DNA from: Parvularcula sp039822105
GTDB taxonomy: Bacteria > Pseudomonadota > Alphaproteobacteria > Caulobacterales > Parvularculaceae
Direction: 5' to 3'
Assembly (NCBI GenBank): GCA_039822105.1
Contig: JBCBMW010000018.1
Coordinates: 1-64,000, forward strand
Length of the DNA: 64,000 nucleotides
This document shows, in pieces, positions 43,402-52,452 of this stretch (position 1 is its first letter; the number at the start of each line of letters is the position of its first letter). Made by a program: the position numbers and the translations under genes. The notes below the pieces were generated by a model. The model was not told where the DNA came from and did no database searches. It saw only the letters and a list, made by a program, of their open reading frames with translations.

Positions 43402-45348
43402 ATGAGCAAGACATCCCAAGCTGTTCGCGAAGACACAACTGACAACCCGGTTCTCGATATGAACCTCGCTTCGGTCAAAAAGATGATCGAGGAGGCGAAG
43501 AAGAAGGGTTATGTCACTTACGACCAGCTGAACGCTGTTCTGCCTGAGGACGAGTACTCGTCGGAGCAGATCGAAGACATCATGTCGAAGCTCTCCGACA
43601 TGGGCATCAACGTGACCGAGAACGAAGAGCCTGACGAGGAAGAGAAGGAAGGCGCGAAAGCGACCGGGTCTTCTGTCGTCAAAAAAGAGACCGCGGCGAC
43701 GGTCACGACCAACACCAAGGCCGACAACGACCGCACGGACGACCCGGTCCGCATGTACCTGCGCGAAATGGGCGCCGTGGAGCTTCTCTCCCGCGAGGGC
43801 GAGATTGCAATCGCCAAGCGGATCGAAGCTGGCCGCGAGTCGATGATCCGTGCCCTGTGCGAAAGCTCACTGACCTTCGAAGCTATCACTGTATGGCGCG
43901 AGGAACTCGAAGAAGGCCGCGTCCTTCTCCGCGATATCATCGATCTTGATGCGACCTATACAGGTGGCCCTGAAAGCCGCCCGGACATGACCCGGCCGGA
44001 AGTCGCTGAGCAGGTTCAGAAGGAACAAGAGGCACGCGCCGCCGAGACCGGCGAGGACGAAGACGAATTCGACGAAGGCGACCTCTCGCTTTCGGCCAAG
44101 GAAGCCGAGCTCCGCGAAGGCGTGATGCAGACCTTCCAGGACATCGCTGAGGACTTCAAAAAACTCCGTAGGCTGCAAGATATTCAGATCGAGCAGCAAC
44201 TCCAGGGTGAAGACCTCTCCGAGAGCCAACAAAAGCGCCTGCGCAAACTGCAGCGCGATATTGTTGAACGTGTGCGCTCGGTGCGCCTGCATAACCACCG
44301 GATCGAAGCGCTGGTCGAGCAGCTATATGCGATCAACCGCGCCCTGATGGCTTTGGAAGGCAAACTTGTTCGCCTTGCCGACAGCTACGGTGTGAACCGG
44401 CAGGAGTTCCTTGAAACCTATCTCGGTTTCGAGCTTGATCCTGAATGGCTCCCTCGGGTCTCGGCCATGGATGGTCGCGGCTGGCAGAACTTCACGACCA
44501 AAGGTCAGGACCAAATCGTCGCCATCCGCGATGAGATCGGTCAGCTTGCGCAGGAGACGGGCCTCACGGTTAATGACTTCCGCCGCATCGTGCAGACCGT
44601 GCAAAAGGGTGAGCGCGAAGCTCGGATCGCTAAGAAGGAAATGGTCGAGGCCAATCTCCGCCTGGTGATCAGTATCGCGAAGAAATACACCAACCGCGGC
44701 CTTCAGTTCCTGGACCTGATCCAAGAGGGCAATATTGGCCTGATGAAGGCGGTCGATAAGTTCGAGTACCGCCGCGGCTATAAATTTTCGACCTATGCCA
44801 CGTGGTGGATCCGTCAGGCGATCACGCGCTCGATCGCTGACCAGGCCCGGACGATCCGTATTCCGGTGCATATGATCGAGACGATCAACAAGATCGTCCG
44901 CACCTCGCGCCAGATCCTGAACGAGATTGGTCGTGAGCCGACGCCTGAAGAGCTGGCCAACAAGCTCTCGATGCCGCTCGAGAAAGTCCGCAAGGTGATG
45001 AAAATCGCCAAGGAGCCGATCTCCCTCGAAACGCCAATTGGCGACGAGGAAGACAGCCATCTCGGCGACTTCATCGAAGACAAAAACGCTGTGCTGCCGA
45101 TCGACGCGGCGATTCAGTCGAACCTTCGCGAGACAACAACCCGCGTCCTCGCCTCGCTCACCCCGAGGGAAGAGCGCGTCCTCCGTATGCGGTTTGGCAT
45201 CGGCATGAACACCGACCACACGCTCGAAGAGGTCGGCCAGCAGTTCTCGGTGACCCGCGAACGGATCCGGCAGATCGAAGCCAAGGCGCTCCGTAAGCTG
45301 AAGCACCCAAGCCGCTCACGGAAACTCAGAAGCTTCCTCGACAACTAA
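43402..45348 (+). CDS. rpoD: RNA polymerase sigma factor RpoD (sigma-70)
   Basis: 648 residues from ATG 43402. Region 1.1 is at the N-terminus (VKKMIEEAKKKGYVTYDQLN), region 1.2 is DDPVRMYLREMGAVELLSREGEI, and a large acidic non-conserved region follows. Regions 2.1-2.4 include LRLVISIAKKYTNRGLQFLDL and YKFSTYATWWIRQAITR. Region 4.2 is TLEEVGQQFSVTRERIRQIE at the C-terminus. This is the primary sigma factor. A strong terminator follows directly. Confidence 0.97.
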   Translation: MSKTSQAVREDTTDNPVLDMNLASVKKMIEEAKKKGYVTYDQLNAVLPEDEYSSEQIEDIMSKLSDMGINVTENEEPDEEEKEGAKATGSSVVKKETAATVTTNTKADNDRTDDPVRMYLREMGAVELLSREGEIAIAKRIEAGRESMIRALCESSLTFEAITVWREELEEGRVLLRDIIDLDATYTGGPESRPDMTRPEVAEQVQKEQEARAAETGEDEDEFDEGDLSLSAKEAELREGVMQTFQDIAEDFKKLRRLQDIQIEQQLQGEDLSESQQKRLRKLQRDIVERVRSVRLHNHRIEALVEQLYAINRALMALEGKLVRLADSYGVNRQEFLETYLGFELDPEWLPRVSAMDGRGWQNFTTKGQDQIVAIRDEIGQLAQETGLTVNDFRRIVQTVQKGEREARIAKKEMVEANLRLVISIAKKYTNRGLQFLDLIQEGNIGLMKAVDKFEYRRGYKFSTYATWWIRQAITRSIADQARTIRIPVHMIETINKIVRTSRQILNEIGREPTPEELANKLSMPLEKVRKVMKIAKEPISLETPIGDEEDSHLGDFIEDKNAVLPIDAAIQSNLRETTTRVLASLTPREERVLRMRFGIGMNTDHTLEEVGQQFSVTRERIRQIEAKALRKLKHPSRSRKLRSFLDN

Positions 45349-45351
45349 AAT

Positions 45352-45377
45352 AAAAGCCCGCTTCGGCGGGCTTTTTT
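45352..45377. terminator. Intrinsic terminator after rpoD (probably bidirectional)
   Basis: AAAAGCCCGC-TTCG-GCGGGCTTTTTT: a G/C stem capped by a TTCG tetraloop, with A's before and T's after. It can stop rpoD transcription and, read on the other strand, the convergent small gene. Confidence 0.93.
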
Positions 45378-45383
45378 GAATGT

Positions 45384-45599
45384 TCAATCATCTTCCCACA
45401 TCAACACTTCTGCTTCATCTGCAGTTATCTTTACTCTCACAGGCTTGCCGCCGTCTCGATAAAAGACTTCAGCAAAGTCTTTCGCCTTGAACCGGGCAAT
45501 CAACTTAAGATTTGCACGCTGCAAGATTGCTCGCTCGACGTCTTCCTTCGACTCGCAGATATCAAGCACGTACACTGCCGCCTTGAAACTCTTAGTCAT
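45384..45599 (-). CDS. Small protein of unknown function
   Basis: I start at the second ATG, 45599, because AGGGAG lies six bases in front of it. The product has 71 residues: KSFKAAVYVLDICESKEDVERAIL, then a KFAEVFYRDGG-like middle and a short acidic end (VLMWEDD). No signal peptide and no family recognised. It follows the lipoprotein gene by 10 bases on the same strand and ends at the rpoD terminator. AT-richer than its surroundings. Confidence 0.6.
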   Translation of the reverse strand: MTKSFKAAVYVLDICESKEDVERAILQRANLKLIARFKAKDFAEVFYRDGGKPVRVKITADEAEVLMWEDD

Positions 45600-45609
45600 A
45601 CCCATCTCC

Positions 45610-46476
45610 CTACGGACAGTTCCTGATGATGTCGTCTAGTGTGTCGAAATCGAGATTGCGCACACGCCGGTAAAACACGGCACTGTCTCCACTTGCACTA
45701 GCAAGAGCAGAGGTAACATCTGCGTTGTTCATACTCATGAGACCCGAAACATTGTTGGGGTCTGAGAGGCAGTCATTTTGGACAATCGCGGCGTTTAGCC
45801 GGGACCGCATATCGTCGGCCGCGACCACACTGTTGGTGAGAATCGTCTCAGCCTCTGTCTCCGACACGCCGGCAGCGTCAGCAAGAATTTGGGTCGGCGT
45901 CGTTTCCTGAGTGCCAACTAACTCTTTAACGGTTTCGTCCGCGTTGCTGCTCAATGCTAACCCTAATGTTTGGTTCTGAGCTAGTTTTTGAGCCGCAACA
46001 CCAGTTGCAAATATCTGAGCCAAGCCGCCGCTGCTTCCGCTTTGATAAAACGCTCCCTTGGCGCCAAAGCTTGCGAACACAGAGTATGCATCAATTGCCT
46101 GGCTTCCAGACTCATTCGCTACGGAAACGTAGCGCCCCGCAGGCAGAATATCTTCAGCGCAGATTTTTGCTGCTTCGGTGGCACTTCCAATTCTTGCGCC
46201 CAGATCCGTTGTACAGTCTTGAAGCTCTTTGACCAGGTCCGCGCTGTCGTCAGAGACTGCGGCTGATCTAGGCGCAAGAGGCATCCAGACACCTTCGTTG
46301 CGTTTATAGCCAACGGTAAGTTCCGGTATCGCACCGTTTTGGACTGGAGCCGAAACGTCAACAGCGAACTTCGTAGTTGTTCCGAACACCATTACATCAA
46401 CATGGCTACCACCATTTGTCAGCACACACCCACTTAAACCAGCCGCTGCGCACAAAGCTACAATTCTCCACTGCAT
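45610..46476 (-). CDS. Putative lipoprotein (unknown function)
   Basis: From ATG 46476 behind GAGGGAACT the product has 288 residues, with a lipobox LSGC at residues 14-17 of a short signal peptide. The rest is Ala/Ser/Asp-rich: VMVFGTTTKFAVDVSAP, GSSGGLAQIFATGVAAQKLAQNQ, and a final LDDIIRNCP. Five cysteines, counting the lipid-anchored one. No family recognised. It overlaps the upstream lipoprotein gene by 19 bases and precedes the 71-residue gene. Confidence 0.75.
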   Translation of the reverse strand: MQWRIVALCAAAGLSGCVLTNGGSHVDVMVFGTTTKFAVDVSAPVQNGAIPELTVGYKRNEGVWMPLAPRSAAVSDDSADLVKELQDCTTDLGARIGSATEAAKICAEDILPAGRYVSVANESGSQAIDAYSVFASFGAKGAFYQSGSSGGLAQIFATGVAAQKLAQNQTLGLALSSNADETVKELVGTQETTPTQILADAAGVSETEAETILTNSVVAADDMRSRLNAAIVQNDCLSDPNNVSGLMSMNNADVTSALASASGDSAVFYRRVRNLDFDTLDDIIRNCP

Positions 46477-46799
46477 AGAGTTCCCTCTCTCCACCCGTCT
46501 GAGGACCTTAGTAAGTCATTGATTTTATCAGCCTGCGCATCATTCTTGATGAGAATAATGACTTCACAGGTGCCGTCGAGGGTCACCCAGCGATTCTGAA
46601 CGAATCCAACTCCAGCTCCCGAACCACCAAACCATGCACCGCCCATAGTGATCCCGCGGCTTCTAACGGCCTCTGCAGGATCGGCGTCACGCACTCGCAC
46701 AAAGCCGATATAGCTTCTGGGCACGTCTGGGGGTCGCTCCAGGACATCGACCGTCGTGCACCCGGCCACCGCAAAACAGAACGCCAAACACTTGAACAC
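46458..46799 (-). CDS. Small putative lipoprotein (unknown function)
   Basis: 113 residues starting MFKCLAFCFAVAGCTTVDVL: a very short signal with lipobox VAGC, then about 100 residues including GITMGGAWFGGSGAGVGFVQ and CEVIILIKNDAQADKINDLL, with two further cysteines. It overlaps the start of the next lipoprotein gene by 19 bases, so the two are translated together and may form one complex. No family recognised. Confidence 0.7.
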   Translation of the reverse strand: MFKCLAFCFAVAGCTTVDVLERPPDVPRSYIGFVRVRDADPAEAVRSRGITMGGAWFGGSGAGVGFVQNRWVTLDGTCEVIILIKNDAQADKINDLLRSSDGWREGTLCSGEL

Positions 46800-46978
46800 G
46801 AACAGTGCTCCCTCACACCCTCAAGTGATGTGTTAACACACGCCATGAGCGAAGTCGCGCATGAGTTGCAGTGGACGGCACACCATTGCCCCAAGTTGCC
46901 CCTATGCAACACTGCGAACGATGGGACCGCAGCATCAAAGCATGATAAGTACTGCACCAGGGACCATAGGAGGGCGCC

Positions 46979-47458
46979 ATGACACCAGAATCTGTCTTTT
47001 CAATCATAGGCATGGTGGTGTTGCCAGCATGGCTTGTGTTGATGATCGTGCCGCTCATTTTGCCGCGTTGGGGTGGCTCGCAGGCGCTCGCCTTCGGGAT
47101 CGTCGTGCCGCTGATGTCGTTCGTTTACGCGGCCATTCTCATCAAGCTGTTTGCGGAAGGAAACGGTTTTGATACGGATAGTTTCTCATCACTTGAAAGC
47201 GTGATGGCCCTGCTTTCCGATCCATGGGCTGCACTTCTTGGGTGGTCACACTATCTTGCCTTCGATCTTTTTGTCGGTGCGTGGATGGTCCGCGATGCCC
47301 GTGTCTCGCGCGTGCCGCACATCTTGATCATCATCCCGTTGTTCCTGACGTTCATGGCAGGCCCCTTTGGCTTGGTGCTCTACCTCATCCTACGGCAGCT
47401 GCGGCGGAAGTCTTTGGTGCCGATGCCCCACCCCTTCGCCGAACGGACGCTGGTCTGA
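46979..47458 (+). CDS. ABA4-like membrane protein (DUF4281)
   Basis: A 159-residue protein with four hydrophobic segments, starting at ATG 46979 behind AGGAGG. The order of motifs (VVLPAWLVLMIVPLILP, LLSDPWAALLGWSHYLAFDLFVGAWMVRDA, PLFLTFMAGPFGLVLYLILR) fits the ABA4-like family. In plants ABA4 takes part in neoxanthin synthesis; bacterial members have no proven role, and carotenoid or membrane functions are only guesses. Confidence 0.85.
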   Translation: MTPESVFSIIGMVVLPAWLVLMIVPLILPRWGGSQALAFGIVVPLMSFVYAAILIKLFAEGNGFDTDSFSSLESVMALLSDPWAALLGWSHYLAFDLFVGAWMVRDARVSRVPHILIIIPLFLTFMAGPFGLVLYLILRQLRRKSLVPMPHPFAERTLV

Positions 47459-47501
47459 TCGTCGCATAGCGGTAGGCAAGGACGGACGTTAGGAGACCCA
47501 T

Positions 47502-47588
47502 ATGAACAAGAGCACCAGCATGATCGGTTTCGCGATCTTTCTCCTGATCGTCGGATGGGCCATCTTCCGCATGGGAATTTTCGGCTAG
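47502..47588 (+). CDS. 28-residue single-helix membrane peptide
   Basis: A short gene with AGGAGA five bases before ATG 47502 and stop TAG 47586-47588. The peptide begins MNKSTSMIG and has one hydrophobic helix (FAIFLLIVGWAIF) ending RMGIFG. It lies 43 bases after the ABA4-like gene in the same direction and shares CTAG at its end with the convergent amidase gene. Its role is unknown; small membrane peptides often regulate a neighbour or a membrane complex. Confidence 0.6.
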   Translation: MNKSTSMIGFAIFLLIVGWAIFRMGIFG

Positions 47589-48271
47589 CGGCCACTCACC
47601 TCAGCAATCGCCGCGAGGGTTGGGGGCGACAGCCCCTGCCCTAAGCCTTGTGGGTAGAACCGGCGGTGGAACGCGGTGACGCAAGCATCAAGACCGTAAA
47701 GTTCAGTGCCGTAACCGATGCGGTCCAAAAGGCTCGATGCGTCATCGGCCGCCGGCAGACTATCAGGCATCGCACCAGACCATGGCGCCAAAGCCAGGCC
47801 CTCATCCGCGAGACGATCCCAAGGGAAAAGCTCGCCCGGATCCTCTTTCCTGTCAGGCGCCACATCAGAATGGCCGACGACACCGCGCGGCGGCACGGAG
47901 TGCCGCTGACAGATACCGCGCAAAAGCGGGATCAGAGTCTCGATCTGCGCATCAGGAAATGCGCGATAGCCGTGTTCATGGCCTGGATTGACGATTTCGA
48001 TCCCTACAGAGATGGAATTGACATCCGTTTCTCCGGCCCAGGACGATACTCCAGCATGCCATGCTCTACGGTCCTCCGGCACCAATGAGAACGCGCGACC
48101 ATCTTCTTCCAAGAGGTAATGGGCTGACACGCCGGCCTCAGGATCACGCAAGCGGTCAAGTGCTTCCTGACCTGTCTTCATCCCTGTGTAGTGCAACACG
48201 ACCAGCGAGACGGAGCGACCCTTGCGATCGCCGTGGTTAGGCGACGGCGCGTCAAGACAAACGACCGTCAT
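47585..48271 (-). CDS. N-acetylmuramoyl-L-alanine amidase (AmpD/Amidase_2 type)
   Basis: 228 residues without a signal peptide. The Amidase_2 zinc ligands are seen in SLVVLHYTGMKT (His), VSAHYLLEEDG, RRAWHAGVSSWAG, SVGIEIVN and GVVGHSDVAPDRKEDPGELFPW, with the second His and Asp. It cleaves the bond between MurNAc and L-Ala, in the cytoplasm as AmpD does with recycled anhydro-muropeptides. It is the last gene of the ABC exporter - EamA - amidase operon, with a four-base overlap. Confidence 0.92.
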   Translation of the reverse strand: MTVVCLDAPSPNHGDRKGRSVSLVVLHYTGMKTGQEALDRLRDPEAGVSAHYLLEEDGRAFSLVPEDRRAWHAGVSSWAGETDVNSISVGIEIVNPGHEHGYRAFPDAQIETLIPLLRGICQRHSVPPRGVVGHSDVAPDRKEDPGELFPWDRLADEGLALAPWSGAMPDSLPAADDASSLLDRIGYGTELYGLDACVTAFHRRFYPQGLGQGLSPPTLAAIAEVSGR

Positions 48272-49227
48272 GGGGTCTCAACCTTCGGCGTCATCTCGGC
48301 CTGTTGCTGATCGTCACCTTCAGCGCGGATCACCGCTGACGACGCCAGCACCTGTTTCCGGTCAGGCTGACTTGACCGTACCAGGACGACACCGACCCCG
48401 CTTAAGACCATAAGCGCACCGAAGACCACGCGGAGTGTCAGCGGCTCACCCAGCCAAAGGACGCCGGTCAACACGGCAAAGAGCGTGATCAAGAGCCCCG
48501 ATGGCGCAATGATGCTGAGCGGGACACGCTGCAGGAGATAGTAGTAGCTCGAATGGCCGAAGATGGACGCCACAAAGACTGAATAAATGGTGGCGATGGC
48601 CACCGGCATCGCCGATCCCTCACCCACCCAAGCAAAATGATCCCGATCAATGATCAGTGCCAGGACAAAAGAGACCAAGAACCCGACAACTCCGAACCAA
48701 GCCAGAAGGGCGAGCGGCTTTACGCCCTCGATCCGTTTGACAAAAATCGCCCCTGTGGCCTCGGACGTCGTGCCAAGCACAATGAGCACCGCGCCCAAGG
48801 GCAAGTTGCGGCTGCCCACCAGTTCACCTTCCGCTGTCGCGATGATCAAGACACCGACGATCGCCGCCGCGATGCCGAGGCACCGGCGCCAACCCACGCG
48901 CTCCCCTAGGAAAACGACGCCGAAGATCGTCGCAATCACCACGTAGCTCTCAGCCAGCACCGAACCGATCGAAGCGTTGGTGAGCTGAATACCGGTGAAC
49001 ATAAAGGCGTAGTTGAGCCCGCCAAAGCAAGCGCCCCCGATCGCGATACGGAGCATCTGCCCAGGATACCACCGCAAGAGCGGCGATAGGATCAGGGCAA
49101 TGATCGCCATGCGCATCGCGACGTAAGTGAGCGGATCAATGAGATCCATCGTCACCTTCACCACCGCCATGTGGAGGCCCCACGACGCGCAGATCGCGAT
49201 AAGAAGACCAGTCTGAAACGGCGTCAT
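48268..49227 (-). CDS. EamA-family (DMT) transporter
   Basis: 319 residues with ten hydrophobic helices and two EamA halves (GLHMAVVKVTMDLIDPLTYVAMRMAI at the start; LYQ-type AIFVKRIEGVKPLALLAWFGVVGF in the second half). Drug/metabolite exporters of this family move amino acids or other small metabolites; the substrate is unknown. It overlaps its neighbours on both sides by four bases (ATGA type), so it belongs to the exporter-EamA-amidase operon. Confidence 0.9.
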   Translation of the reverse strand: MTPFQTGLLIAICASWGLHMAVVKVTMDLIDPLTYVAMRMAIIALILSPLLRWYPGQMLRIAIGGACFGGLNYAFMFTGIQLTNASIGSVLAESYVVIATIFGVVFLGERVGWRRCLGIAAAIVGVLIIATAEGELVGSRNLPLGAVLIVLGTTSEATGAIFVKRIEGVKPLALLAWFGVVGFLVSFVLALIIDRDHFAWVGEGSAMPVAIATIYSVFVASIFGHSSYYYLLQRVPLSIIAPSGLLITLFAVLTGVLWLGEPLTLRVVFGALMVLSGVGVVLVRSSQPDRKQVLASSAVIRAEGDDQQQAEMTPKVETP

Positions 49228-51023
49228 GCTGGCTCCACCTGACGCTCTTGCAGAGCCACAAGCCGGGCATAGAGGCCGCTGCTGCGCATCAGCTCATCAT
49301 GGGTCCCCTGCTCAACGACCTTGCCAGCGTCCATGACCGCGATGATGTCGGCGTCGCGGATCGTGGACAGACGGTGGGCAATGATAAGGGTCGTGCGTCC
49401 TTTGCGTAGACGGAGCATCGCGGCTTCAATCAACCGCTCGCTCTCAGCGTCCAGCGCCGATGTGGCCTCATCGAGAAGGAGGATCGGTGCATCTTTCAAA
49501 AACGCCCGGGCCAGCGCGATGCGTTGACGCTCCCCGCCTGAAAGGGCATTGCCGCCCTCACCCACCAGGGTGTCGTAGCCAGAAGGCAGACGAGTGATAA
49601 ACCGATCTGCCGCTGCGGCTTCAGCAGCCGCGCGAACATCCTCGTCCGTGGCATCAAGCCTCCCCATACGGATATTGTCAGCCACCGTGAGGTTGAAGAG
49701 CACCGGCGTCTGACTGACAACACTGATCGCACCGCGAAGGTCACCGAGGGCAACATCCCCAATGCTCGTCCCATCAATCGTGATCGTGCCCTGACCAAGA
49801 TCATAGAACCGCGGCAACAGGCCGAACACGGTGGACTTTCCGGCCCCGGAAGGGCCGACGAGAGCAGCGGTCGCGCCTGAGGGAACGTCCAGGTTGAACC
49901 CGTTGAGGATAGGGGTCTCGCTCTCGTAGGAAAACTCCACATCGCTGAAGGCGATCGTGGGTGCACGTCCCTTTTGAACATCAAAACGAACCGGCTCATC
50001 GGGGCTGGTGATCTCCGGCAGATCGTCGATCACGCCAAAGACACGCTCAAGCGCCGCGAGCCCCTCCTGCAGGACAGCATTCAATGTTCCAAGGCCGCGG
50101 GCCGGTTGGGACAAAAGCGCCATAGCGACCAGGAAGGCCACAAGCTCTGGCCCCGTCAAAAGGCCTCGGTCGATACGGAAAGCAGCAACCGCAATGATGA
50201 AGGCGATCGACAGGGCGCCGATCACCGTGATGATCGGCTCGTTGGCGGCACGCAGACGAATAAGGCGCATCACCAGGCGCCGACGCTCTTCGAAGGCGTT
50301 GCCCAGGCGCTCCGTCTCCGTCGCTTCGAGACGATAGCTCTTCACCATCTCCTGACCGGAGAGGCTCTCGGTGAGAAGACCGGTGATGTCGCCGATTTGG
50401 CTCTGCACACGACGGGCGATCCGGCGGATGGCTTGCCCAATGATCGTGATAGGTAGGCCGATCAGGGGATAGATCAGCAGCACACAGCCAAAAAGGATTG
50501 GATCGAGAAAGAGAAGAACCGTGATGAAACCGATCAGCCGCACAATATCGCGCGCGGCATTCGGTACACGGCGCAGCGAGTCGTTGAGAACGTTCATATC
50601 GTTCGTAAAGCGGGACACGAGCCCGCCAAGCCTGTTCTCACCCTCCCGGCCTCGGCCCTTCAGCTGCATCACATCGTAGCGGACGATGGCGGCGTACATC
50701 CGTCCTTGGACGTCACGTAGGACGGATGCACCAACACCCTGGGCAGTGATCGCCTGGAGATAAAAGAACCCAGCCTGCGCCATGGCGAGCGCGATGACCA
50801 AGACCGGGCCGAAAATGATCACATCGCGGGGCGAGACGTTCTGAAACCGGGTGCTGCGCTCCGGCTCCAGCCCAGCGAAGATCCACTCGGTGACGAGCAC
50901 GAACCCCACTTCGGCCGCAGCCAAGCCGCCCATGAAGGCAAGCGCCAGCAAGAGCCTGCCCGTGTAGCGGGCAAGATGCTCGTGCCAGATTCTCAAAAAG
51001 GCGGAACGACTCGGGGGGACCAT
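49224..51023 (-). CDS. ABC exporter, MsbA-like (fused membrane and ATPase domains)
   Basis: From ATG 51023 the protein has 599 residues, a half-transporter with six N-terminal helices. Its NBD has Walker A GPSGAGKSTVFGLL, signature LSGGERQRIALARAF, Walker B PILLLDEATSALD and H-loop IIAHRLST. It lies opposite the lipid A genes waaA-lpxK-lpxL, 127 bases away, so lipid A-core flipping (MsbA) is the best guess, though other lipid exporters look the same. The frame extends upstream to 51179, but no signal or ribosome site favours that start. Confidence 0.88.
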   Translation of the reverse strand: MVPPSRSAFLRIWHEHLARYTGRLLLALAFMGGLAAAEVGFVLVTEWIFAGLEPERSTRFQNVSPRDVIIFGPVLVIALAMAQAGFFYLQAITAQGVGASVLRDVQGRMYAAIVRYDVMQLKGRGREGENRLGGLVSRFTNDMNVLNDSLRRVPNAARDIVRLIGFITVLLFLDPILFGCVLLIYPLIGLPITIIGQAIRRIARRVQSQIGDITGLLTESLSGQEMVKSYRLEATETERLGNAFEERRRLVMRLIRLRAANEPIITVIGALSIAFIIAVAAFRIDRGLLTGPELVAFLVAMALLSQPARGLGTLNAVLQEGLAALERVFGVIDDLPEITSPDEPVRFDVQKGRAPTIAFSDVEFSYESETPILNGFNLDVPSGATAALVGPSGAGKSTVFGLLPRFYDLGQGTITIDGTSIGDVALGDLRGAISVVSQTPVLFNLTVADNIRMGRLDATDEDVRAAAEAAAADRFITRLPSGYDTLVGEGGNALSGGERQRIALARAFLKDAPILLLDEATSALDAESERLIEAAMLRLRKGRTTLIIAHRLSTIRDADIIAVMDAGKVVEQGTHDELMRSSGLYARLVALQERQVEPA

Positions 51024-51150
51024 AGCTTCCTTTGCCAAGCGCGGAGAGGTGGGTCTATAGACCCCTGTTACAAGCAGCAAACTGTTGACGACCGGGCCCG
51101 GCCGCTCAGCAGGTGCAGCGTTGGCAGCGTATCGATCAATGGAACCTTTC

Positions 51151-52452
51151 ATGGCACAAAAGAGAGCGTGGTCCCTCAAGACTTACCGCGCAGCGACAGG
51201 CTTTTTGAAGCCAGTCGCCAACGTCGCTCTCAAACAGCGGGTGAAGCGCGGCAAGGAAGACCCCGCGCGCCTGGATGAACGCCGCGGCAAAAGCTCGATT
51301 GCTCGCCCAGACGGCACGGTGCTTTGGCTCCACGGCGCTTCGGTCGGCGAAAGTCTCTCGATCCTGCCGTTGATCGAGGCGCTTTCGGCCAAGCATGCTG
51401 ACCTCAGCTTCCTCGTCACCACCGGAACCGTCACATCGGCTGCGCTGATGGCCAAACGGCTGCCACGCTCTGCCATCCACCAGTATGTGCCGATGGATCA
51501 AAAGCATTTCGTTCGGCAGTTCCTTGATCACTGGAAGCCGGATGCAGCCCTTTTCGTTGAATCAGAGCTTTGGCCCGTCATTCTTGGTGAGTGTGAGAGC
51601 CGTGAGATCCCGATGGCCCTCATCAATGGCCGGATGTCGCCGAAGAGCTTTCAAAACTGGCGCAGTCGCATCGGGGCTGCGCGGGAGCTCTTATCCGTCT
51701 TCGACGTGATGGTGGCGCAGAACGATGAGAACGCCGAGCGGTTTCGCTTTCTTGCTGGCCGCGACGTCAAAACCCTTGGGAACCTGAAACACGCCGCAGA
51801 ACCGCTGCCCTCCTCGCCAGAGGCCATCGCAAAGCTCGAGGAGGCCATTGGTGAGCGCCGCCGGTGGCTCGCTGCCAGCACCCATGAGGGCGAGGAAGCA
51901 ATCGCCTTGTCGGCCCATCGCGAGATCATCTCGTCATCGCCGGAGACGCTGCTTATTCTCGCGCCGCGGCACCCTGCCCGCGCTGATGAGATTGAAGAGC
52001 TCTGCCGCAGCCAAGGGTTTGCGACCGCCCGGCGCTCGAAGGACGAACCCATCACGTCTGTCACCCAGGTCTATCTGGCCGACACGTTGGGCGAGCTTGG
52101 TGTCTTCTACTCGATTAGTGACATCGCGTTTGTGGGCGGCAGTTTCCTCCCCGTCGGCGGGCATAACCCTTTAGAGCCTGCGCGCCTTGGCTGCGCGATC
52201 ATGCACGGCGAGCACATCTTCAACTTTGCCGATACGTACCAAGAGATGCGGAAGAACGGCTGCGCAGCGCTTGTGCGCAACGAACGGGATCTCGCGGGCG
52301 CTCTCAGTCGCCTCCTCGACGATCCCGTGACCCGCCAGGCCATGGCCGAACAGGCGAGGTCCTGGGCGGAGAAAAGCGCCGAGACGGTCCTCGATACGCT
52401 GCTGATTGCCCTGAAGCCCGTTCTTCTTCGCGGCGGTATTGAGAAGCCATGA
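51151..52452 (+). CDS. waaA: 3-deoxy-D-manno-octulosonic acid (Kdo) transferase
   Basis: I use ATG 51151 (MAQKRAWSLKTYRAATGFL), which fits the alphaproteobacterial family start; ATG 51139 is also possible. 433 residues: the N-terminal glycosyltransferase domain has KRGKEDPARLDERRG and LWLHGASVGESLSILPLI with the catalytic Glu, plus FVESELWPVIL, then GGSFLPVGGHNPLEPARLG in the C-terminal donor-binding domain. It transfers Kdo from CMP-Kdo to lipid IVA at the inner membrane. Its end overlaps lpxK (ATGA). Confidence 0.95.
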   Translation: MAQKRAWSLKTYRAATGFLKPVANVALKQRVKRGKEDPARLDERRGKSSIARPDGTVLWLHGASVGESLSILPLIEALSAKHADLSFLVTTGTVTSAALMAKRLPRSAIHQYVPMDQKHFVRQFLDHWKPDAALFVESELWPVILGECESREIPMALINGRMSPKSFQNWRSRIGAARELLSVFDVMVAQNDENAERFRFLAGRDVKTLGNLKHAAEPLPSSPEAIAKLEEAIGERRRWLAASTHEGEEAIALSAHREIISSSPETLLILAPRHPARADEIEELCRSQGFATARRSKDEPITSVTQVYLADTLGELGVFYSISDIAFVGGSFLPVGGHNPLEPARLGCAIMHGEHIFNFADTYQEMRKNGCAALVRNERDLAGALSRLLDDPVTRQAMAEQARSWAEKSAETVLDTLLIALKPVLLRGGIEKP

